Of a DNA stretch of 59,874 nucleotides, positions 43,159 to 51,278 are shown piece after piece. Source of the stretch: an uncultured Anaerolineae bacterium (GTDB lineage: Bacteria; Chloroflexota; Anaerolineae; Aggregatilineales; Phototrophicaceae); contig CALDYP010000071.1 in NCBI GenBank assembly GCA_937944445.1, positions 1 through 59,874 of the forward strand, read 5' to 3'. Position numbers and translations under genes: made by a program. The notes below the pieces were generated by a model, which searched no databases, was not told the DNA's origin, and saw only the letters and a list, made by a program, of their open reading frames with translations. Every line of letters starts with the position of its first letter. The stretch's first letter is position 1.

Positions 43159-45591
43159 TTAGCGCACGATGGTAACCGACCCCAGAATGTCGGAAGCGGT
43201 GCGGAAGGCAGCGCGCATCTCACTGCGCGGCGCGTAGACGAAGGCTAGCATGATGCGCGAGTTGTCGATGATCGAGATCACGACGCGCCGCCCCGTGGCG
43301 AGGTCAGCAAAGGCCGAGTCGCGCCCGGCGATGGTAGTCGCTTCGGCGATGGCGTTCTCGCCGCCGGTGATGTTGCCCAGCAGCACGCCCAAGATGATGC
43401 GCGCCCCCAACGTGGTTGAACTGCCGATGTCCTCCACGCTGATGCTCATGCTGATGTCGCCGGCTTCCATCGTCGAGATGTCAGAGCCGAACAGCGGCAG
43501 CCATGCGCTCACGGTGTTGCCGACGTAGGTTACGCCGCCGTCCGTGGCGAAGGGCGGCAGGCCTTCCGTGCCCCACTCGGTCGGGTAGCTAATCGAGAAG
43601 GGGTTGGCGCTGTTGTTGTTCACGAAGGTGCTCAGGCCGCCCGTCGCGGGCTGCGTGGGCAGCAGCGGCATGGGCGTGAAGGTCGGCGTGGCGGCTATGG
43701 TCGGGGTAACGGTGGGAGTGGGCGTCAGCGTGGGGCGCATCGCCATGGCAGCAGCGGTGGCCGTGGCGTCAGCGGCGATGGTCGCCACGAAGTCAACGGT
43801 TGGGGTTGGGCGGGGCGCTTCCTGAGCGACAGGCGTAACCCCTACCGTCAGGCGCACGATCAGGTAATCGTCGATTTGCTTGATGCTGAACACGCCCGCG
43901 TCGAGCAGGTTGCCAACGCGGATGAGCGTTTGGAAGTCGCGTTCGTTGATGCGCAGCAGCGCGGCCACGCTGGGGCGCAGCGCCGCCAACCCTGCGTTGG
44001 ACATGTAGCCGTTGAACGCAGCGCCCGGCAGCACAGGGAAATTGCTGCCGGTGAAGCGACTGGCAGCCGACGCTCGCCGAGCGTCCAGCACGCTTTGGTA
44101 TGCGTCCACCGTGCCGATGAACACGAAGTCGGCGGTTTGCGCTGCAACCACCTCGAAGGTGAACCTGCCATCATTGTAGACGACCGAGAACCCATCATCC
44201 GTCCATTTGTAGAAGGTAGCGGGGCGGCCCAACGCTTGCAGCGTGCGCGGAAGCGCGCGGTAGAGCCGTTCGATGCCGCGCGTGGCTATGGCGGCATCGG
44301 TGTTGGCGACGATCAAGCCGAAGTCCAGCGGAACCTCCAGCGGGGGCGGGACGGGAGCCGTGCCGGTCTTGGGCGCGACGAACACCACATAATCCCCTAC
44401 CAACGCGGGCAGCACGTCCGTTTCGAAGTCCAGCCCGAAGCCAACCGTCGTGACGATCCCGGCCAGCAGATCCAGCCCGCGTGCGCCGATCTGCTGCGCG
44501 GTGGGCAAGAGGCCCAGCGTGGCCGTGTCCGCCAGCGCGCCCAGCGAGTTCGTCAGGTCGCGGTAGGTCTGTGAGAGGTTGGCCCCGTGGATGGCGTAGA
44601 GGGCGCTGTTCGGCAGGAAGCGGATGAAGGACGGGTCAACGGGCGTCAAGTCGCTGGTTTCAACCCCCAGCGCGGTGGCAATCGTCGGCAGGCCGATGGG
44701 CTGCACGATATCGATTGTCAGGATGTTGGTCGGCAGGATCGTCAAGCCCAGCAGAGTTGGCTCTGTGCCTTGTGTTAGCGCCAGCTCTTCAAGGTGTGGC
44801 TGCTGCCAGCTTGGGCGTGTGGCCAGCGTGAGCTGCGCTGTGTCAACGTAGATCAGCGCGTTGTAGGCGGACTCGGGCAGGGCCTCAAGCATGCGCTGGA
44901 AGCGCAGGTCGTCGCGCAGTGTCGGCTGTGGGCGCTGGTCATTGGCGCGCAAGTAGTCAAAGTAGCCGCGGCTGGTGACCCCAAGCGTCTCATTTGAGAC
45001 GATGACGAGGAAGTTCACGCGCTCGTCGTTGGGCACATAGAGCGTGGCGCTGCCGAACCTCTGCGGCGTGTTGGGGATGTTCTGGCTGCGCAGGACGCGC
45101 TCCACAGCGGCGCGCGCCGCCGACGGGTTGCGCACCTCAACGAACAGCCCACCCGGCACGGAACTATCGTTGTTCCGATCCATGTCAAGCAGCACATCAA
45201 TCGACTGCACGGCAACCGCCAGATAGTCACCCAGCCACGCCTCTTGCTGCGCAAAAGTCTCGTTGATCAGATCTTGCGCGAACAGATCGAGCACATCCTC
45301 AACCGTGAGGTTGCTCGGCACGCCCAACTCTGGCAGGGCGTCGCTCACGATAGCGATCAAGTCGTTCAGCGCAGCGCGATAGTCGCGGTCGATGCGAATG
45401 GAGGCGTAGAACGGCGCTTGGGCGGGGACGAGATCAGCCATGCGCGCCGGGCCGCTGAGCAAGGGCTGGGCGGATGAGCCGCTTTGCGCTTCCGTGGTGA
45501 TGCTGACTGCTGATAAGCTTAGCATTGCCAAAATGAACGCGACCACAGAAGCCAATGTGTTCGCCCGTCGTTTGTCTGCTCGTAGAGCCAT
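43159..45591 (-). CDS. Large secreted DUF3352 protein
   Basis: 810 residues. An N-terminal signal segment (about 13-36) leads to a DUF3352-type body with PAQAPFYASIRID and ALYAIHGANLS strands. A Thr/Pro linker (PTLTPTPTVTPTIAATPTF, about 620-640) separates a C-terminal PsbP-like domain beginning FSISYPTEWG. The protein is probably cell-surface; function is unknown. It has a striking inverted repeat in its promoter region. Confidence 0.78.
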   Translation of the reverse strand: MALRADKRRANTLASVVAFILAMLSLSAVSITTEAQSGSSAQPLLSGPARMADLVPAQAPFYASIRIDRDYRAALNDLIAIVSDALPELGVPSNLTVEDVLDLFAQDLINETFAQQEAWLGDYLAVAVQSIDVLLDMDRNNDSSVPGGLFVEVRNPSAARAAVERVLRSQNIPNTPQRFGSATLYVPNDERVNFLVIVSNETLGVTSRGYFDYLRANDQRPQPTLRDDLRFQRMLEALPESAYNALIYVDTAQLTLATRPSWQQPHLEELALTQGTEPTLLGLTILPTNILTIDIVQPIGLPTIATALGVETSDLTPVDPSFIRFLPNSALYAIHGANLSQTYRDLTNSLGALADTATLGLLPTAQQIGARGLDLLAGIVTTVGFGLDFETDVLPALVGDYVVFVAPKTGTAPVPPPLEVPLDFGLIVANTDAAIATRGIERLYRALPRTLQALGRPATFYKWTDDGFSVVYNDGRFTFEVVAAQTADFVFIGTVDAYQSVLDARRASAASRFTGSNFPVLPGAAFNGYMSNAGLAALRPSVAALLRINERDFQTLIRVGNLLDAGVFSIKQIDDYLIVRLTVGVTPVAQEAPRPTPTVDFVATIAADATATAAAMAMRPTLTPTPTVTPTIAATPTFTPMPLLPTQPATGGLSTFVNNNSANPFSISYPTEWGTEGLPPFATDGGVTYVGNTVSAWLPLFGSDISTMEAGDISMSISVEDIGSSTTLGARIILGVLLGNITGGENAIAEATTIAGRDSAFADLATGRRVVISIIDNSRIMLAFVYAPRSEMRAAFRTASDILGSVTIVR

Positions 45592-45626
45592 GTCTCCCCC
45601 ATTAAACGCTATTTCTTTAACGATTT

Positions 45627-45663
45627 TTGTAATTCATGATAAAACTAAATTCATGAATTACAA
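45627..45663. repeat. 13-bp perfect inverted repeat in the DUF3352 promoter region
   Basis: TTGTAATTCATGA (45627-45639) and TCATGAATTACAA (45651-45663) are separated by 11 bases. It lies 36 bases before the start codon at 45591, where an operator would act. A hairpin function is also possible; no T-run. Confidence 0.6.
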
Positions 45664-45690
45664 TTTAATACATTCTACTCTGAAAAATAA

Positions 45691-45716
45691 AAAAATCGAC
45701 CATTTGGTCGATTTTT
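45691..45716 (-). terminator. Rho-independent terminator of dnaJ
   Basis: AAAAATCGACCA (45691-45702) pairs perfectly with TGGTCGATTTTT (45705-45716). On the minus strand TTTTTTTATTTTT follows, a textbook terminator 18 bases past the dnaJ stop. Confidence 0.92.
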
Positions 45717-45734
45717 AACAAAAGCTTAGAAATC

Positions 45735-46592
45735 TTAGCTTCTGTTGAAGCTGTCGCGCAGCTGCTCGACGAGGCGGCGCTGTTCTGGGGTGAGACGCTC
45801 TGGCACGGTGATGTTGATGCGCGCGTAGAGGTCGCCCGGGCTGCCTTTGATGCTGGGCATGCCCTTGCCCGCGAGGCGGAATTTGCGCCCGCTCTGCGTG
45901 CCAGCGGGGATCTTGAGCTTGAGCGGTCGGCCTAACGTGGGCACTTGCACCTCGCCGCCCAACATCGCGGTGAACATGTCGATATTTACGTCTACTGTCA
46001 AATCGTAGCCGTCGCGCTTGAACTGGGGGTCTTCTGCCAGTTCGACAACGAGGTAGAGGTCACCCGCCATGCCGCCGTTCGCGCCGAGGCCGCCTTCCCC
46101 TGCCACGCGCACGCGCGTTCCGTCGGTCGCCCCCGCTGGGATCGACACGCGCAGTTGGCGATTGCCCTTGTTCAGGATGCGCTCTGTCCCGTGGTAGGCC
46201 TCATAGAGGCTGATCTGCACCGGCTGTTCGATGTCTTGGCCGCGCAGTGGGCCGCGCCCGCGCTGGGACGTGCGCCCAAAGTTCATGAACGAGTTGAGGA
46301 TGTCCTGCAAATCCTCTGGGTTGATGCCGCCTGCGCCGCTGTAGCCGGGCGGCGGGCTGCCTGCCCCCTGCCGCGCGTAGTCGTGCCCGAACAGGTCGTA
46401 CTGCCGCCGCTTCTCAGGGTCGCCGAGCGTCTCATAGGCCTCGTTGATCTCTTTGAAGCGCTCTTCGGCCTGTGGGTCGTTAGGGTTGGCGTCGGGGTGA
46501 TAGCGCTTGGCCTGCTTGCGGAAAGCCTTCTTGATCTCGTCTTGAGTTGCGTTTTTGCTCACACCCAACACGTTGTAGTAGTTCTGTGCCAT
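45735..46592 (-). CDS. DnaJ-family co-chaperone, type II (CbpA-like)
   Basis: 285 residues. J domain (1-70) with HPD at 32-34, a short Gly/Pro-rich linker, and two C-terminal beta domains ([34 protein letters not shown]). The cysteine zinc-finger region of DnaJ is absent, making it type II/CbpA-like. It would stimulate DnaK and feed ClpB (27194). AAGGA precedes the start; a promoter and a 5' leader hairpin lie upstream. Confidence 0.93.
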   Translation of the reverse strand: MAQNYYNVLGVSKNATQDEIKKAFRKQAKRYHPDANPNDPQAEERFKEINEAYETLGDPEKRRQYDLFGHDYARQGAGSPPPGYSGAGGINPEDLQDILNSFMNFGRTSQRGRGPLRGQDIEQPVQISLYEAYHGTERILNKGNRQLRVSIPAGATDGTRVRVAGEGGLGANGGMAGDLYLVVELAEDPQFKRDGYDLTVDVNIDMFTAMLGGEVQVPTLGRPLKLKIPAGTQSGRKFRLAGKGMPSIKGSPGDLYARINITVPERLTPEQRRLVEQLRDSFNRS

Positions 46593-46616
46593 ACTGCCAT
46601 CCTTGACATGGAGGTA

Positions 46617-46635
46617 GGTCAGCGTTTCACTGACC
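46617..46635 (-). promoter_or_regulatory. Hairpin in the dnaJ 5' leader
   Basis: GGTCAG (46617-46622) pairs with CTGACC (46630-46635), with the next position mismatched and one further pair. It lies between the predicted start and the dnaJ ATG; role unknown. It is not a CIRCE element. Confidence 0.35.
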
Positions 46636-46643
46636 CCGTATTC

Positions 46644-46672
46644 ATTGTAAGAAAGGTCAAAATCAGGGTCAA
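46644..46672 (-). promoter_or_regulatory. dnaJ promoter
   Basis: On the minus strand TTGACC (46672-46667), 17-base spacer, TACAAT (46649-46644), 51 bases upstream of the start codon. Confidence 0.65.
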
Positions 46673-46709
46673 TCAGGCGGCGGAATTTCTTATACGCTGT
46701 TTACACAGC

Positions 46710-48890
46710 TCAGAACGGGCCGAAGAAGAAATACTCCATGATGCGGCGCACCAGCGGGGCCGCCACCGCTGAGCCTTCCCCGCTGTTCTCAACCATCACG
46801 CCGACGGCGATCTGTGGGTTGTCTTTGGGCGCGTAGGCCATGAACCATGCGTGCGAGGTGCGGTTGCCGGGGGCCTGCGCCGTGCCCGTTTTGCCACACA
46901 CGCCGATGTTCAGCAGCGGCGAGCTGCGGAAGATGTGGGCGGCTGTGCCGTAGCGCTCTGTCGGGACGGCGCACAGCCCTTCCCGCGCGATGCGGAACGA
47001 GTCGGCGGTCATGTCGAACTCACCGTTGACCTCCGGCATGGCGACGAACGTCCGCTGGTCGAGGATGCCGCGTTCGCGCACGATCTGCGGGCGGTACAGC
47101 AGCCCGCCATTGGCAACAGCAGCGTACAGGCGGGTCATCTGAAGGTTCGTCACCTCTACCTCGCCCTGCCCGATGGCCAAGTTGACCGCGTTCGAGTACG
47201 TCCAAGTCAGGCCGCGGTTGACGCGAAACCACTCCGGGTCAGGGATCGTGCCGGCGGCTTCGCTCAGGTCGCGCGCGAGGCCGGTCGGCGCGCCCAGCCC
47301 CATCCGCCGCGCGTAGTTGGGCAGCAGGAAGGGATCCGCGGCGTTGAGTTGGAAGCCGATTTCGTAGTAGAAGGGGTTGCAGCTCTGGGCGAGGCCGGTC
47401 GCCAATGTCACACGGCCATGCCCCCCCGCCAACCAGTCAAAGCGTCGGTCGCCTTGATACGTCCAGATCCCAGAGCAGCCATACGAGTAGTTGAGCGGCA
47501 GCACGCCCGAATCGGTCGCAGCGAACGAGTCGATCACCTTCATGATCGAGCCGCTGGGGTAGATGCCCTGCGTAGGGCGGTTGAGCAGCGGGTTACGCGG
47601 GTCGTTAGCGAGCGTGAGCTGCACCTCGTTGGCGACGGCGCGCCCGATGGCCGGGAAGGGGTTCAGCGCGTTGCCGTCGTAGGTCGGGTAGCTGACCAGC
47701 GCGAGGATTTCGCCGGTGTTGACGTCGAGCACGACGGCGGACGCGCCGGGCGAGCTGGCCCCCCAACTGGCGGCGTTGTCGACGTAGGCCTCGCCCAGCG
47801 TGCGCAGCACGTACTCTTGTAAGTCAGCGTCGATCGTCAGCCAGAGGCTTTCAGGGATCTGCGAGGTGGACTCTGCCAGCACGCGGATCAACGTGCCGTT
47901 GGGGGCAAAGAGCGCCAGCCGCCCGCCGGGCCGCCCACGCAGGGTGACGTCCCAACTGCGTTCGATGCCCGCCCTGCCGATGATCGTCTCCGCGTCGAAG
48001 CCCTGCCGCACGAGGTCGGGCAGTTCGGCCTCGTCGGGGTAGCCGACGTTGCCGAGGATGTGCGGCATGAGCGAACCGCGCAGGTAGCGGCGGATCGAGC
48101 GCTGGGCGAAGGTGGCGCGGCACAGCGCTTCCAGCGTGGCTTGATGTTCGAGGTAGGCGGGCGGCTCGAGCGTCCCCACGCGCACGACCCAGTTTTGCCC
48201 CGCGCGGGCGAAGCGCTCTGCGACGGTGTCCAGCGGCACGTTCAGCGCGGCGGCCAGCGCAGCGTTGCAGGCGTCTGGGTCGGGCATGGCCCCCGTCGTC
48301 ACGTTGACATCGACGACGACTCCGTTTTGATCAGCTAAGATTTCGCCGTCGCGGTCGTAGATGTTGGCGCGGCGTGGGATGGTGGGCTGAAAGCGCAGCG
48401 TTGCGCCGTTGCCCATCTCTGGGAAGATGTCGCCCAGCGACCACGCCACGCGCCATTCGTTCGTGTTGCGGTCGAGGATCAAGCGCATCTCGTGGTTGCG
48501 GTCATGGATCGTGCCGAGGATGTTCGTCTCGAGTGTCAGGTCATAGCTGAAGACCACAGTACGATCGCTCTCGCGCATGAGCGCCAGCGGGCGGTAGCTG
48601 ATCGTGTTAGCTGTGGTGAGGTTCTGCACGCCTAGATAGGCGCGCTCAAATTCCTCAAAGGTGATGGCCTGCTGGTTGTTGAAAGTCAGCCGTTGATACA
48701 TGGCGGCGAAGTCTTGGCGCGTCCATGCGTCGAGGAACTCGTTAGCGACCCGCTCCGGCGCGGTCATGTCGATGGGGGCGGTGGGCGATGGGATGAGCGT
48801 CGGCAGCAGTTGAGCGCGGGGCTGCTCCGCGGCACACGCTGTCAACAACAGGCAGACGACAAACATCACGCCACGCTTGAATTGCACCAT
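46710..48890 (-). CDS. Class B penicillin-binding lipoprotein with MecA-like N-terminal domain
   Basis: 726 residues. Lipobox LTAC (C19), Ser/Pro linker, NTF2-like MecA_N domain (about 45-155), dimerisation domain starting RRANIYDRDGEILA (173-186), and transpeptidase with S448-I-M-K451, S503-C-N505 and K667-T-G669. It cross-links peptidoglycan stem peptides outside the membrane, as PBP2a and PBP3 of Firmicutes do. The organism therefore builds a cross-linked wall, in keeping with the recycling operon at 7.7-22 kb. MecA_N does not by itself mean beta-lactam resistance. Confidence 0.94.
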   Translation of the reverse strand: MVQFKRGVMFVVCLLLTACAAEQPRAQLLPTLIPSPTAPIDMTAPERVANEFLDAWTRQDFAAMYQRLTFNNQQAITFEEFERAYLGVQNLTTANTISYRPLALMRESDRTVVFSYDLTLETNILGTIHDRNHEMRLILDRNTNEWRVAWSLGDIFPEMGNGATLRFQPTIPRRANIYDRDGEILADQNGVVVDVNVTTGAMPDPDACNAALAAALNVPLDTVAERFARAGQNWVVRVGTLEPPAYLEHQATLEALCRATFAQRSIRRYLRGSLMPHILGNVGYPDEAELPDLVRQGFDAETIIGRAGIERSWDVTLRGRPGGRLALFAPNGTLIRVLAESTSQIPESLWLTIDADLQEYVLRTLGEAYVDNAASWGASSPGASAVVLDVNTGEILALVSYPTYDGNALNPFPAIGRAVANEVQLTLANDPRNPLLNRPTQGIYPSGSIMKVIDSFAATDSGVLPLNYSYGCSGIWTYQGDRRFDWLAGGHGRVTLATGLAQSCNPFYYEIGFQLNAADPFLLPNYARRMGLGAPTGLARDLSEAAGTIPDPEWFRVNRGLTWTYSNAVNLAIGQGEVEVTNLQMTRLYAAVANGGLLYRPQIVRERGILDQRTFVAMPEVNGEFDMTADSFRIAREGLCAVPTERYGTAAHIFRSSPLLNIGVCGKTGTAQAPGNRTSHAWFMAYAPKDNPQIAVGVMVENSGEGSAVAAPLVRRIMEYFFFGPF

Positions 48891-48922
48891 GTCACATCAT
48901 TCTAACCAGCGGTCATGCGGGT

Positions 48923-48928
48923 ATTATA
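48923..48928 (-). promoter_or_regulatory. -10 box of the penicillin-binding protein gene
   Basis: TATAAT on the minus strand, 33 bases before the start codon, preceded by CGC. No clear -35. The rest of the 48891-49205 gap holds this and the promoter at 49154; nothing else was seen. Confidence 0.5.
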
Positions 48929-49153
48929 GCGGCTTTGGCTGTTGTGCGCATAGCGAGGGAGACCCGAGGGACAGGGCAAACGCGTCAAATTTATCTGGAA
49001 GACCACAATGAGTCACAAAAATTGACTAGTAGTCATTCGTTGTTACGAACATACTCTTTGTGATATTTAGTGGCCTGCTGTGAAAACACTTTTGATTTTG
49101 ATGCGTTTGCCTCGCCTCAACGGCAGCCTCCTCTCCTAAAGCGCGGCACGATT

Positions 49154-49162
49154 TGCTACAAT
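49154..49162 (+). promoter_or_regulatory. Extended -10 of the Nif11-like gene
   Basis: TGC-TACAAT, 43 bases before the start codon at 49206. Confidence 0.55.
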
Positions 49163-49205
49163 CTGATTGGTGCTGTGTCTAGTTCAACCTTGTGGAGAGC
49201 TTACA

Positions 49206-49439
49206 ATGTCGGTGATGGCCGCTTTGAAATTCCTAGAACGTGTCGAACGCGAAGAAACCCTGCGCACGCAGCTTTACGTCAGCCGCGCCGACGATCTGCC
49301 GCGCTTGCTGCAATTTGCGCACGGCAAAGGCTTCATCCTAACCGAGGAAGACCTCAAAGAGGCGCTCAACACCTACAAGCCGAAGTTCCCCACCGGCAAC
49401 ATTGAGCCGTTGAAGCAGTTGGCGGCCAAGAACGACTAG
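49206..49439 (+). CDS. Nif11-like small protein
   Basis: 77 residues. ALKFLERVEREETLRTQL, then LLQFAHGKGFILTEEDLKEAL, follows the Nif11 helix pattern (FLE-v...L, A...GF.lt.eDL..al). Nif11 domains occur in nitrogen-fixation gene neighbours and as leaders of RiPP precursors. No Gly-Gly cleavage site or core peptide follows and no maturation enzyme is near, so it is probably a stand-alone protein. GGAGAG lies 6 bases before the ATG, chosen over an in-frame upstream start. Confidence 0.78.
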   Translation: MSVMAALKFLERVEREETLRTQLYVSRADDLPRLLQFAHGKGFILTEEDLKEALNTYKPKFPTGNIEPLKQLAAKND

Positions 49440-49540
49440 GCGCGCTTAAGTATTACGTTGTGGGGCAAATCCAACTTTTGTCACACAGCCAACCGGCCCA
49501 CAGCCTGTATACTCTGGCAAATAGCCTGTGAGTCCCTTGC

Positions 49541-50290
49541 ATGTCGATTGATTGGTGTAGTGTTCCTTGTTTTGCAGGGGTGGCCCCAGCAGTGCTGCGC
49601 CGCCTTGACGAAGCTGCCCACAAGCACACCTACCAAGCGGGCGCGACCATCTTCGCGGAGGGGGAGCCGTGCGCGGGCTTCCACGTGGTGACAGAAGGCA
49701 TGGTGCGCATCTACCGCATCAGCCCCGAAGGCCGCATGCACACCCTGAGCCTGCTGCGCCCGTTGGCCACGTTCAACGAGGTGAGCGCAGTCGATGGCCG
49801 CGCCAACCCCTACAGCGCCACCGCCCTCACCCAAACGAGCGTGTTTCGTATTGCCCATGAGCCGTTCATGGAGCTGCTGCACCAAAACCCGGACCTGCTG
49901 CGCGGCTACCTGCAAGCGCTGGCGCAGGTCAACCGCGAGTACATCGAACGGCTGGAAGATATGACCTTCCGCACGATCCCCTCGCGCCTCGCCAAGCTCT
50001 TCCTGCACGAGAGCACTTACGCCATCGCCGACATGCCCAGCAAGCTCAGCCAAGAGGACTTGGCGTCGATCTTGGGGACGACGCGCGAGGTCGTCGGGCG
50101 GGCGATGCGCGGCCTGTTCAACGCGGGGCTGCTGCAAAGACGCGGCCGTGAAGTCTACATCGCTGACCGCGACGGGCTGGCCTATCTGGCTGAGACCAAC
50201 GAGATGCCCGAAAGGGCGCTTGTGCCCCTCATGCCCGCAGAGCGCAAGCCGCGCAAGGCCGCCTCTACCAAACGGAGACCGGCCTCATGA
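49541..50290 (+). CDS. Crp/Fnr-family transcriptional regulator
   Basis: 249 residues. Cyclic-nucleotide-like sensor (IFAEGEPCAGFHVVTEGMVRI, in parts; about 15-125), long dimer helix, and winged helix with LSQEDLASILGTTREVVGRAM. Only two N-terminal cysteines are present and no FNR-type four-Cys set, so an iron-sulfur sensor is unlikely. A basic C-terminal tail (RKPRKAASTKRRPAS) is unusual. It overlaps the downstream PfkB kinase gene by 4 bases, so the two are coupled. Confidence 0.93.
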   Translation: MSIDWCSVPCFAGVAPAVLRRLDEAAHKHTYQAGATIFAEGEPCAGFHVVTEGMVRIYRISPEGRMHTLSLLRPLATFNEVSAVDGRANPYSATALTQTSVFRIAHEPFMELLHQNPDLLRGYLQALAQVNREYIERLEDMTFRTIPSRLAKLFLHESTYAIADMPSKLSQEDLASILGTTREVVGRAMRGLFNAGLLQRRGREVYIADRDGLAYLAETNEMPERALVPLMPAERKPRKAASTKRRPAS

Positions 50291-51222
50291 AGAAGATCGT
50301 CAGCCTGACGCTGAACCCCAGCCTCGACAAGAGCACCGCCGTCGACACCGTCGCCAGCGAGATCAAGCTGCGCTGCGACGCGCTCAAAGTTGACCCGGGC
50401 GGCGGTGGGGTCAACGTGTCGCGGGCGATCCACAAACTGGGCGGCGAGTCTGTTGCAGTGTTGAGCGTGGGCGGCTGCAGCGGTGAGACGCTGGCGCGGC
50501 TGCTGCAAGCCGAGGGGTTGACAGTGCGCAGTGTGCCCGTCACCGCTGACACGCGCGAGAGCTTCGTCGTCTTTGAGCGCAGCAGCACCCTGCAATTCCG
50601 CTTTGGGATGCCCGGCGAGCCGCTCCAGCCCGCCGAGTGGCAAGCGCTGGTCGACGCGGCCTTTGCCGAGCAGCCAGATTATCTGGTGGCCAGCGGCAGC
50701 GTTCCGCCGCGCGTGCCCGATGACATCTACGCGCAGATCGCGCAGCGGGCGCAGGCGGCCGGCGTGCGCCTGATCGTTGACACGTCCGGCCCAGCGCTGG
50801 CCGCCATGAGCGGCGCGGGCGTCTACCTGCTCAAGCCTAACCTCCACGAGCTGGAGATCCTCTCCGGCGAGCAGTTCACCGGCGAAGAACAGATGCTGAC
50901 GGCGGCGCGCCGCATGATCGCCCAACAGATGGCGCAGGTGCTGGTTGTGAGCTTGGGGGCGGCAGGCGCGGCGCTCGTCACTGCGGATGACTTCGTCGAG
51001 ATGAAGCCGCCCGTCGTGCCGATCCAGAGCAAGGTTGGGGCGGGCGACAGCATGGTGGGCGGCTTGGTGCTGGCGCTGGCGCGCGGCTGGTCGCTGCGGG
51101 ACGCGGTGCGCTACGGGATCGCTGCGGGCAGCGCCGCGGTCATGACCCCCGGCACAGAGCTGTGCCGCCGTGAGGACGTAGAGGCCATCTACCCGCGGGT
51201 GAAGGTGCTGCAACCGGCGTGA
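50287..51222 (+). CDS. PfkB-family phosphofructokinase / tagatose-6-phosphate kinase
   Basis: 311 residues. Starts with VSLTLNPSLDKST and the PGGGGVNVSRAIHKLGG sugar-binding block, and has KPNLHELE and the GAGDSMVGG catalytic loop with its Asp base. These mark the 1-/6-phosphofructokinase branch (PfkB, FruK, LacC). E. coli PfkB is the nearest in feel; FruK or LacC activity cannot be excluded. Coupling to a Crp/Fnr regulator suggests control by carbon or redox state. Confidence 0.9.
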   Translation: MKKIVSLTLNPSLDKSTAVDTVASEIKLRCDALKVDPGGGGVNVSRAIHKLGGESVAVLSVGGCSGETLARLLQAEGLTVRSVPVTADTRESFVVFERSSTLQFRFGMPGEPLQPAEWQALVDAAFAEQPDYLVASGSVPPRVPDDIYAQIAQRAQAAGVRLIVDTSGPALAAMSGAGVYLLKPNLHELEILSGEQFTGEEQMLTAARRMIAQQMAQVLVVSLGAAGAALVTADDFVEMKPPVVPIQSKVGAGDSMVGGLVLALARGWSLRDAVRYGIAAGSAAVMTPGTELCRREDVEAIYPRVKVLQPA

Positions 51223-51278
51223 TTGGCGCTAAATGCGCGGCACGTTGGCGGGAGATGCCACAAAACGGGGCGCGCGTT

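Noticed and set aside
46710..48890. MecA-type beta-lactam resistance gene
   Set aside because: The MecA_N domain is common in housekeeping class B transpeptidases; nothing here indicates resistance.
49016..49030. TGACTAGTAGTCA as a second GntR operator
   Set aside because: It lacks the TGG/CCA arms of the site at 7668, is not a perfect palindrome and is not near amino-sugar genes.
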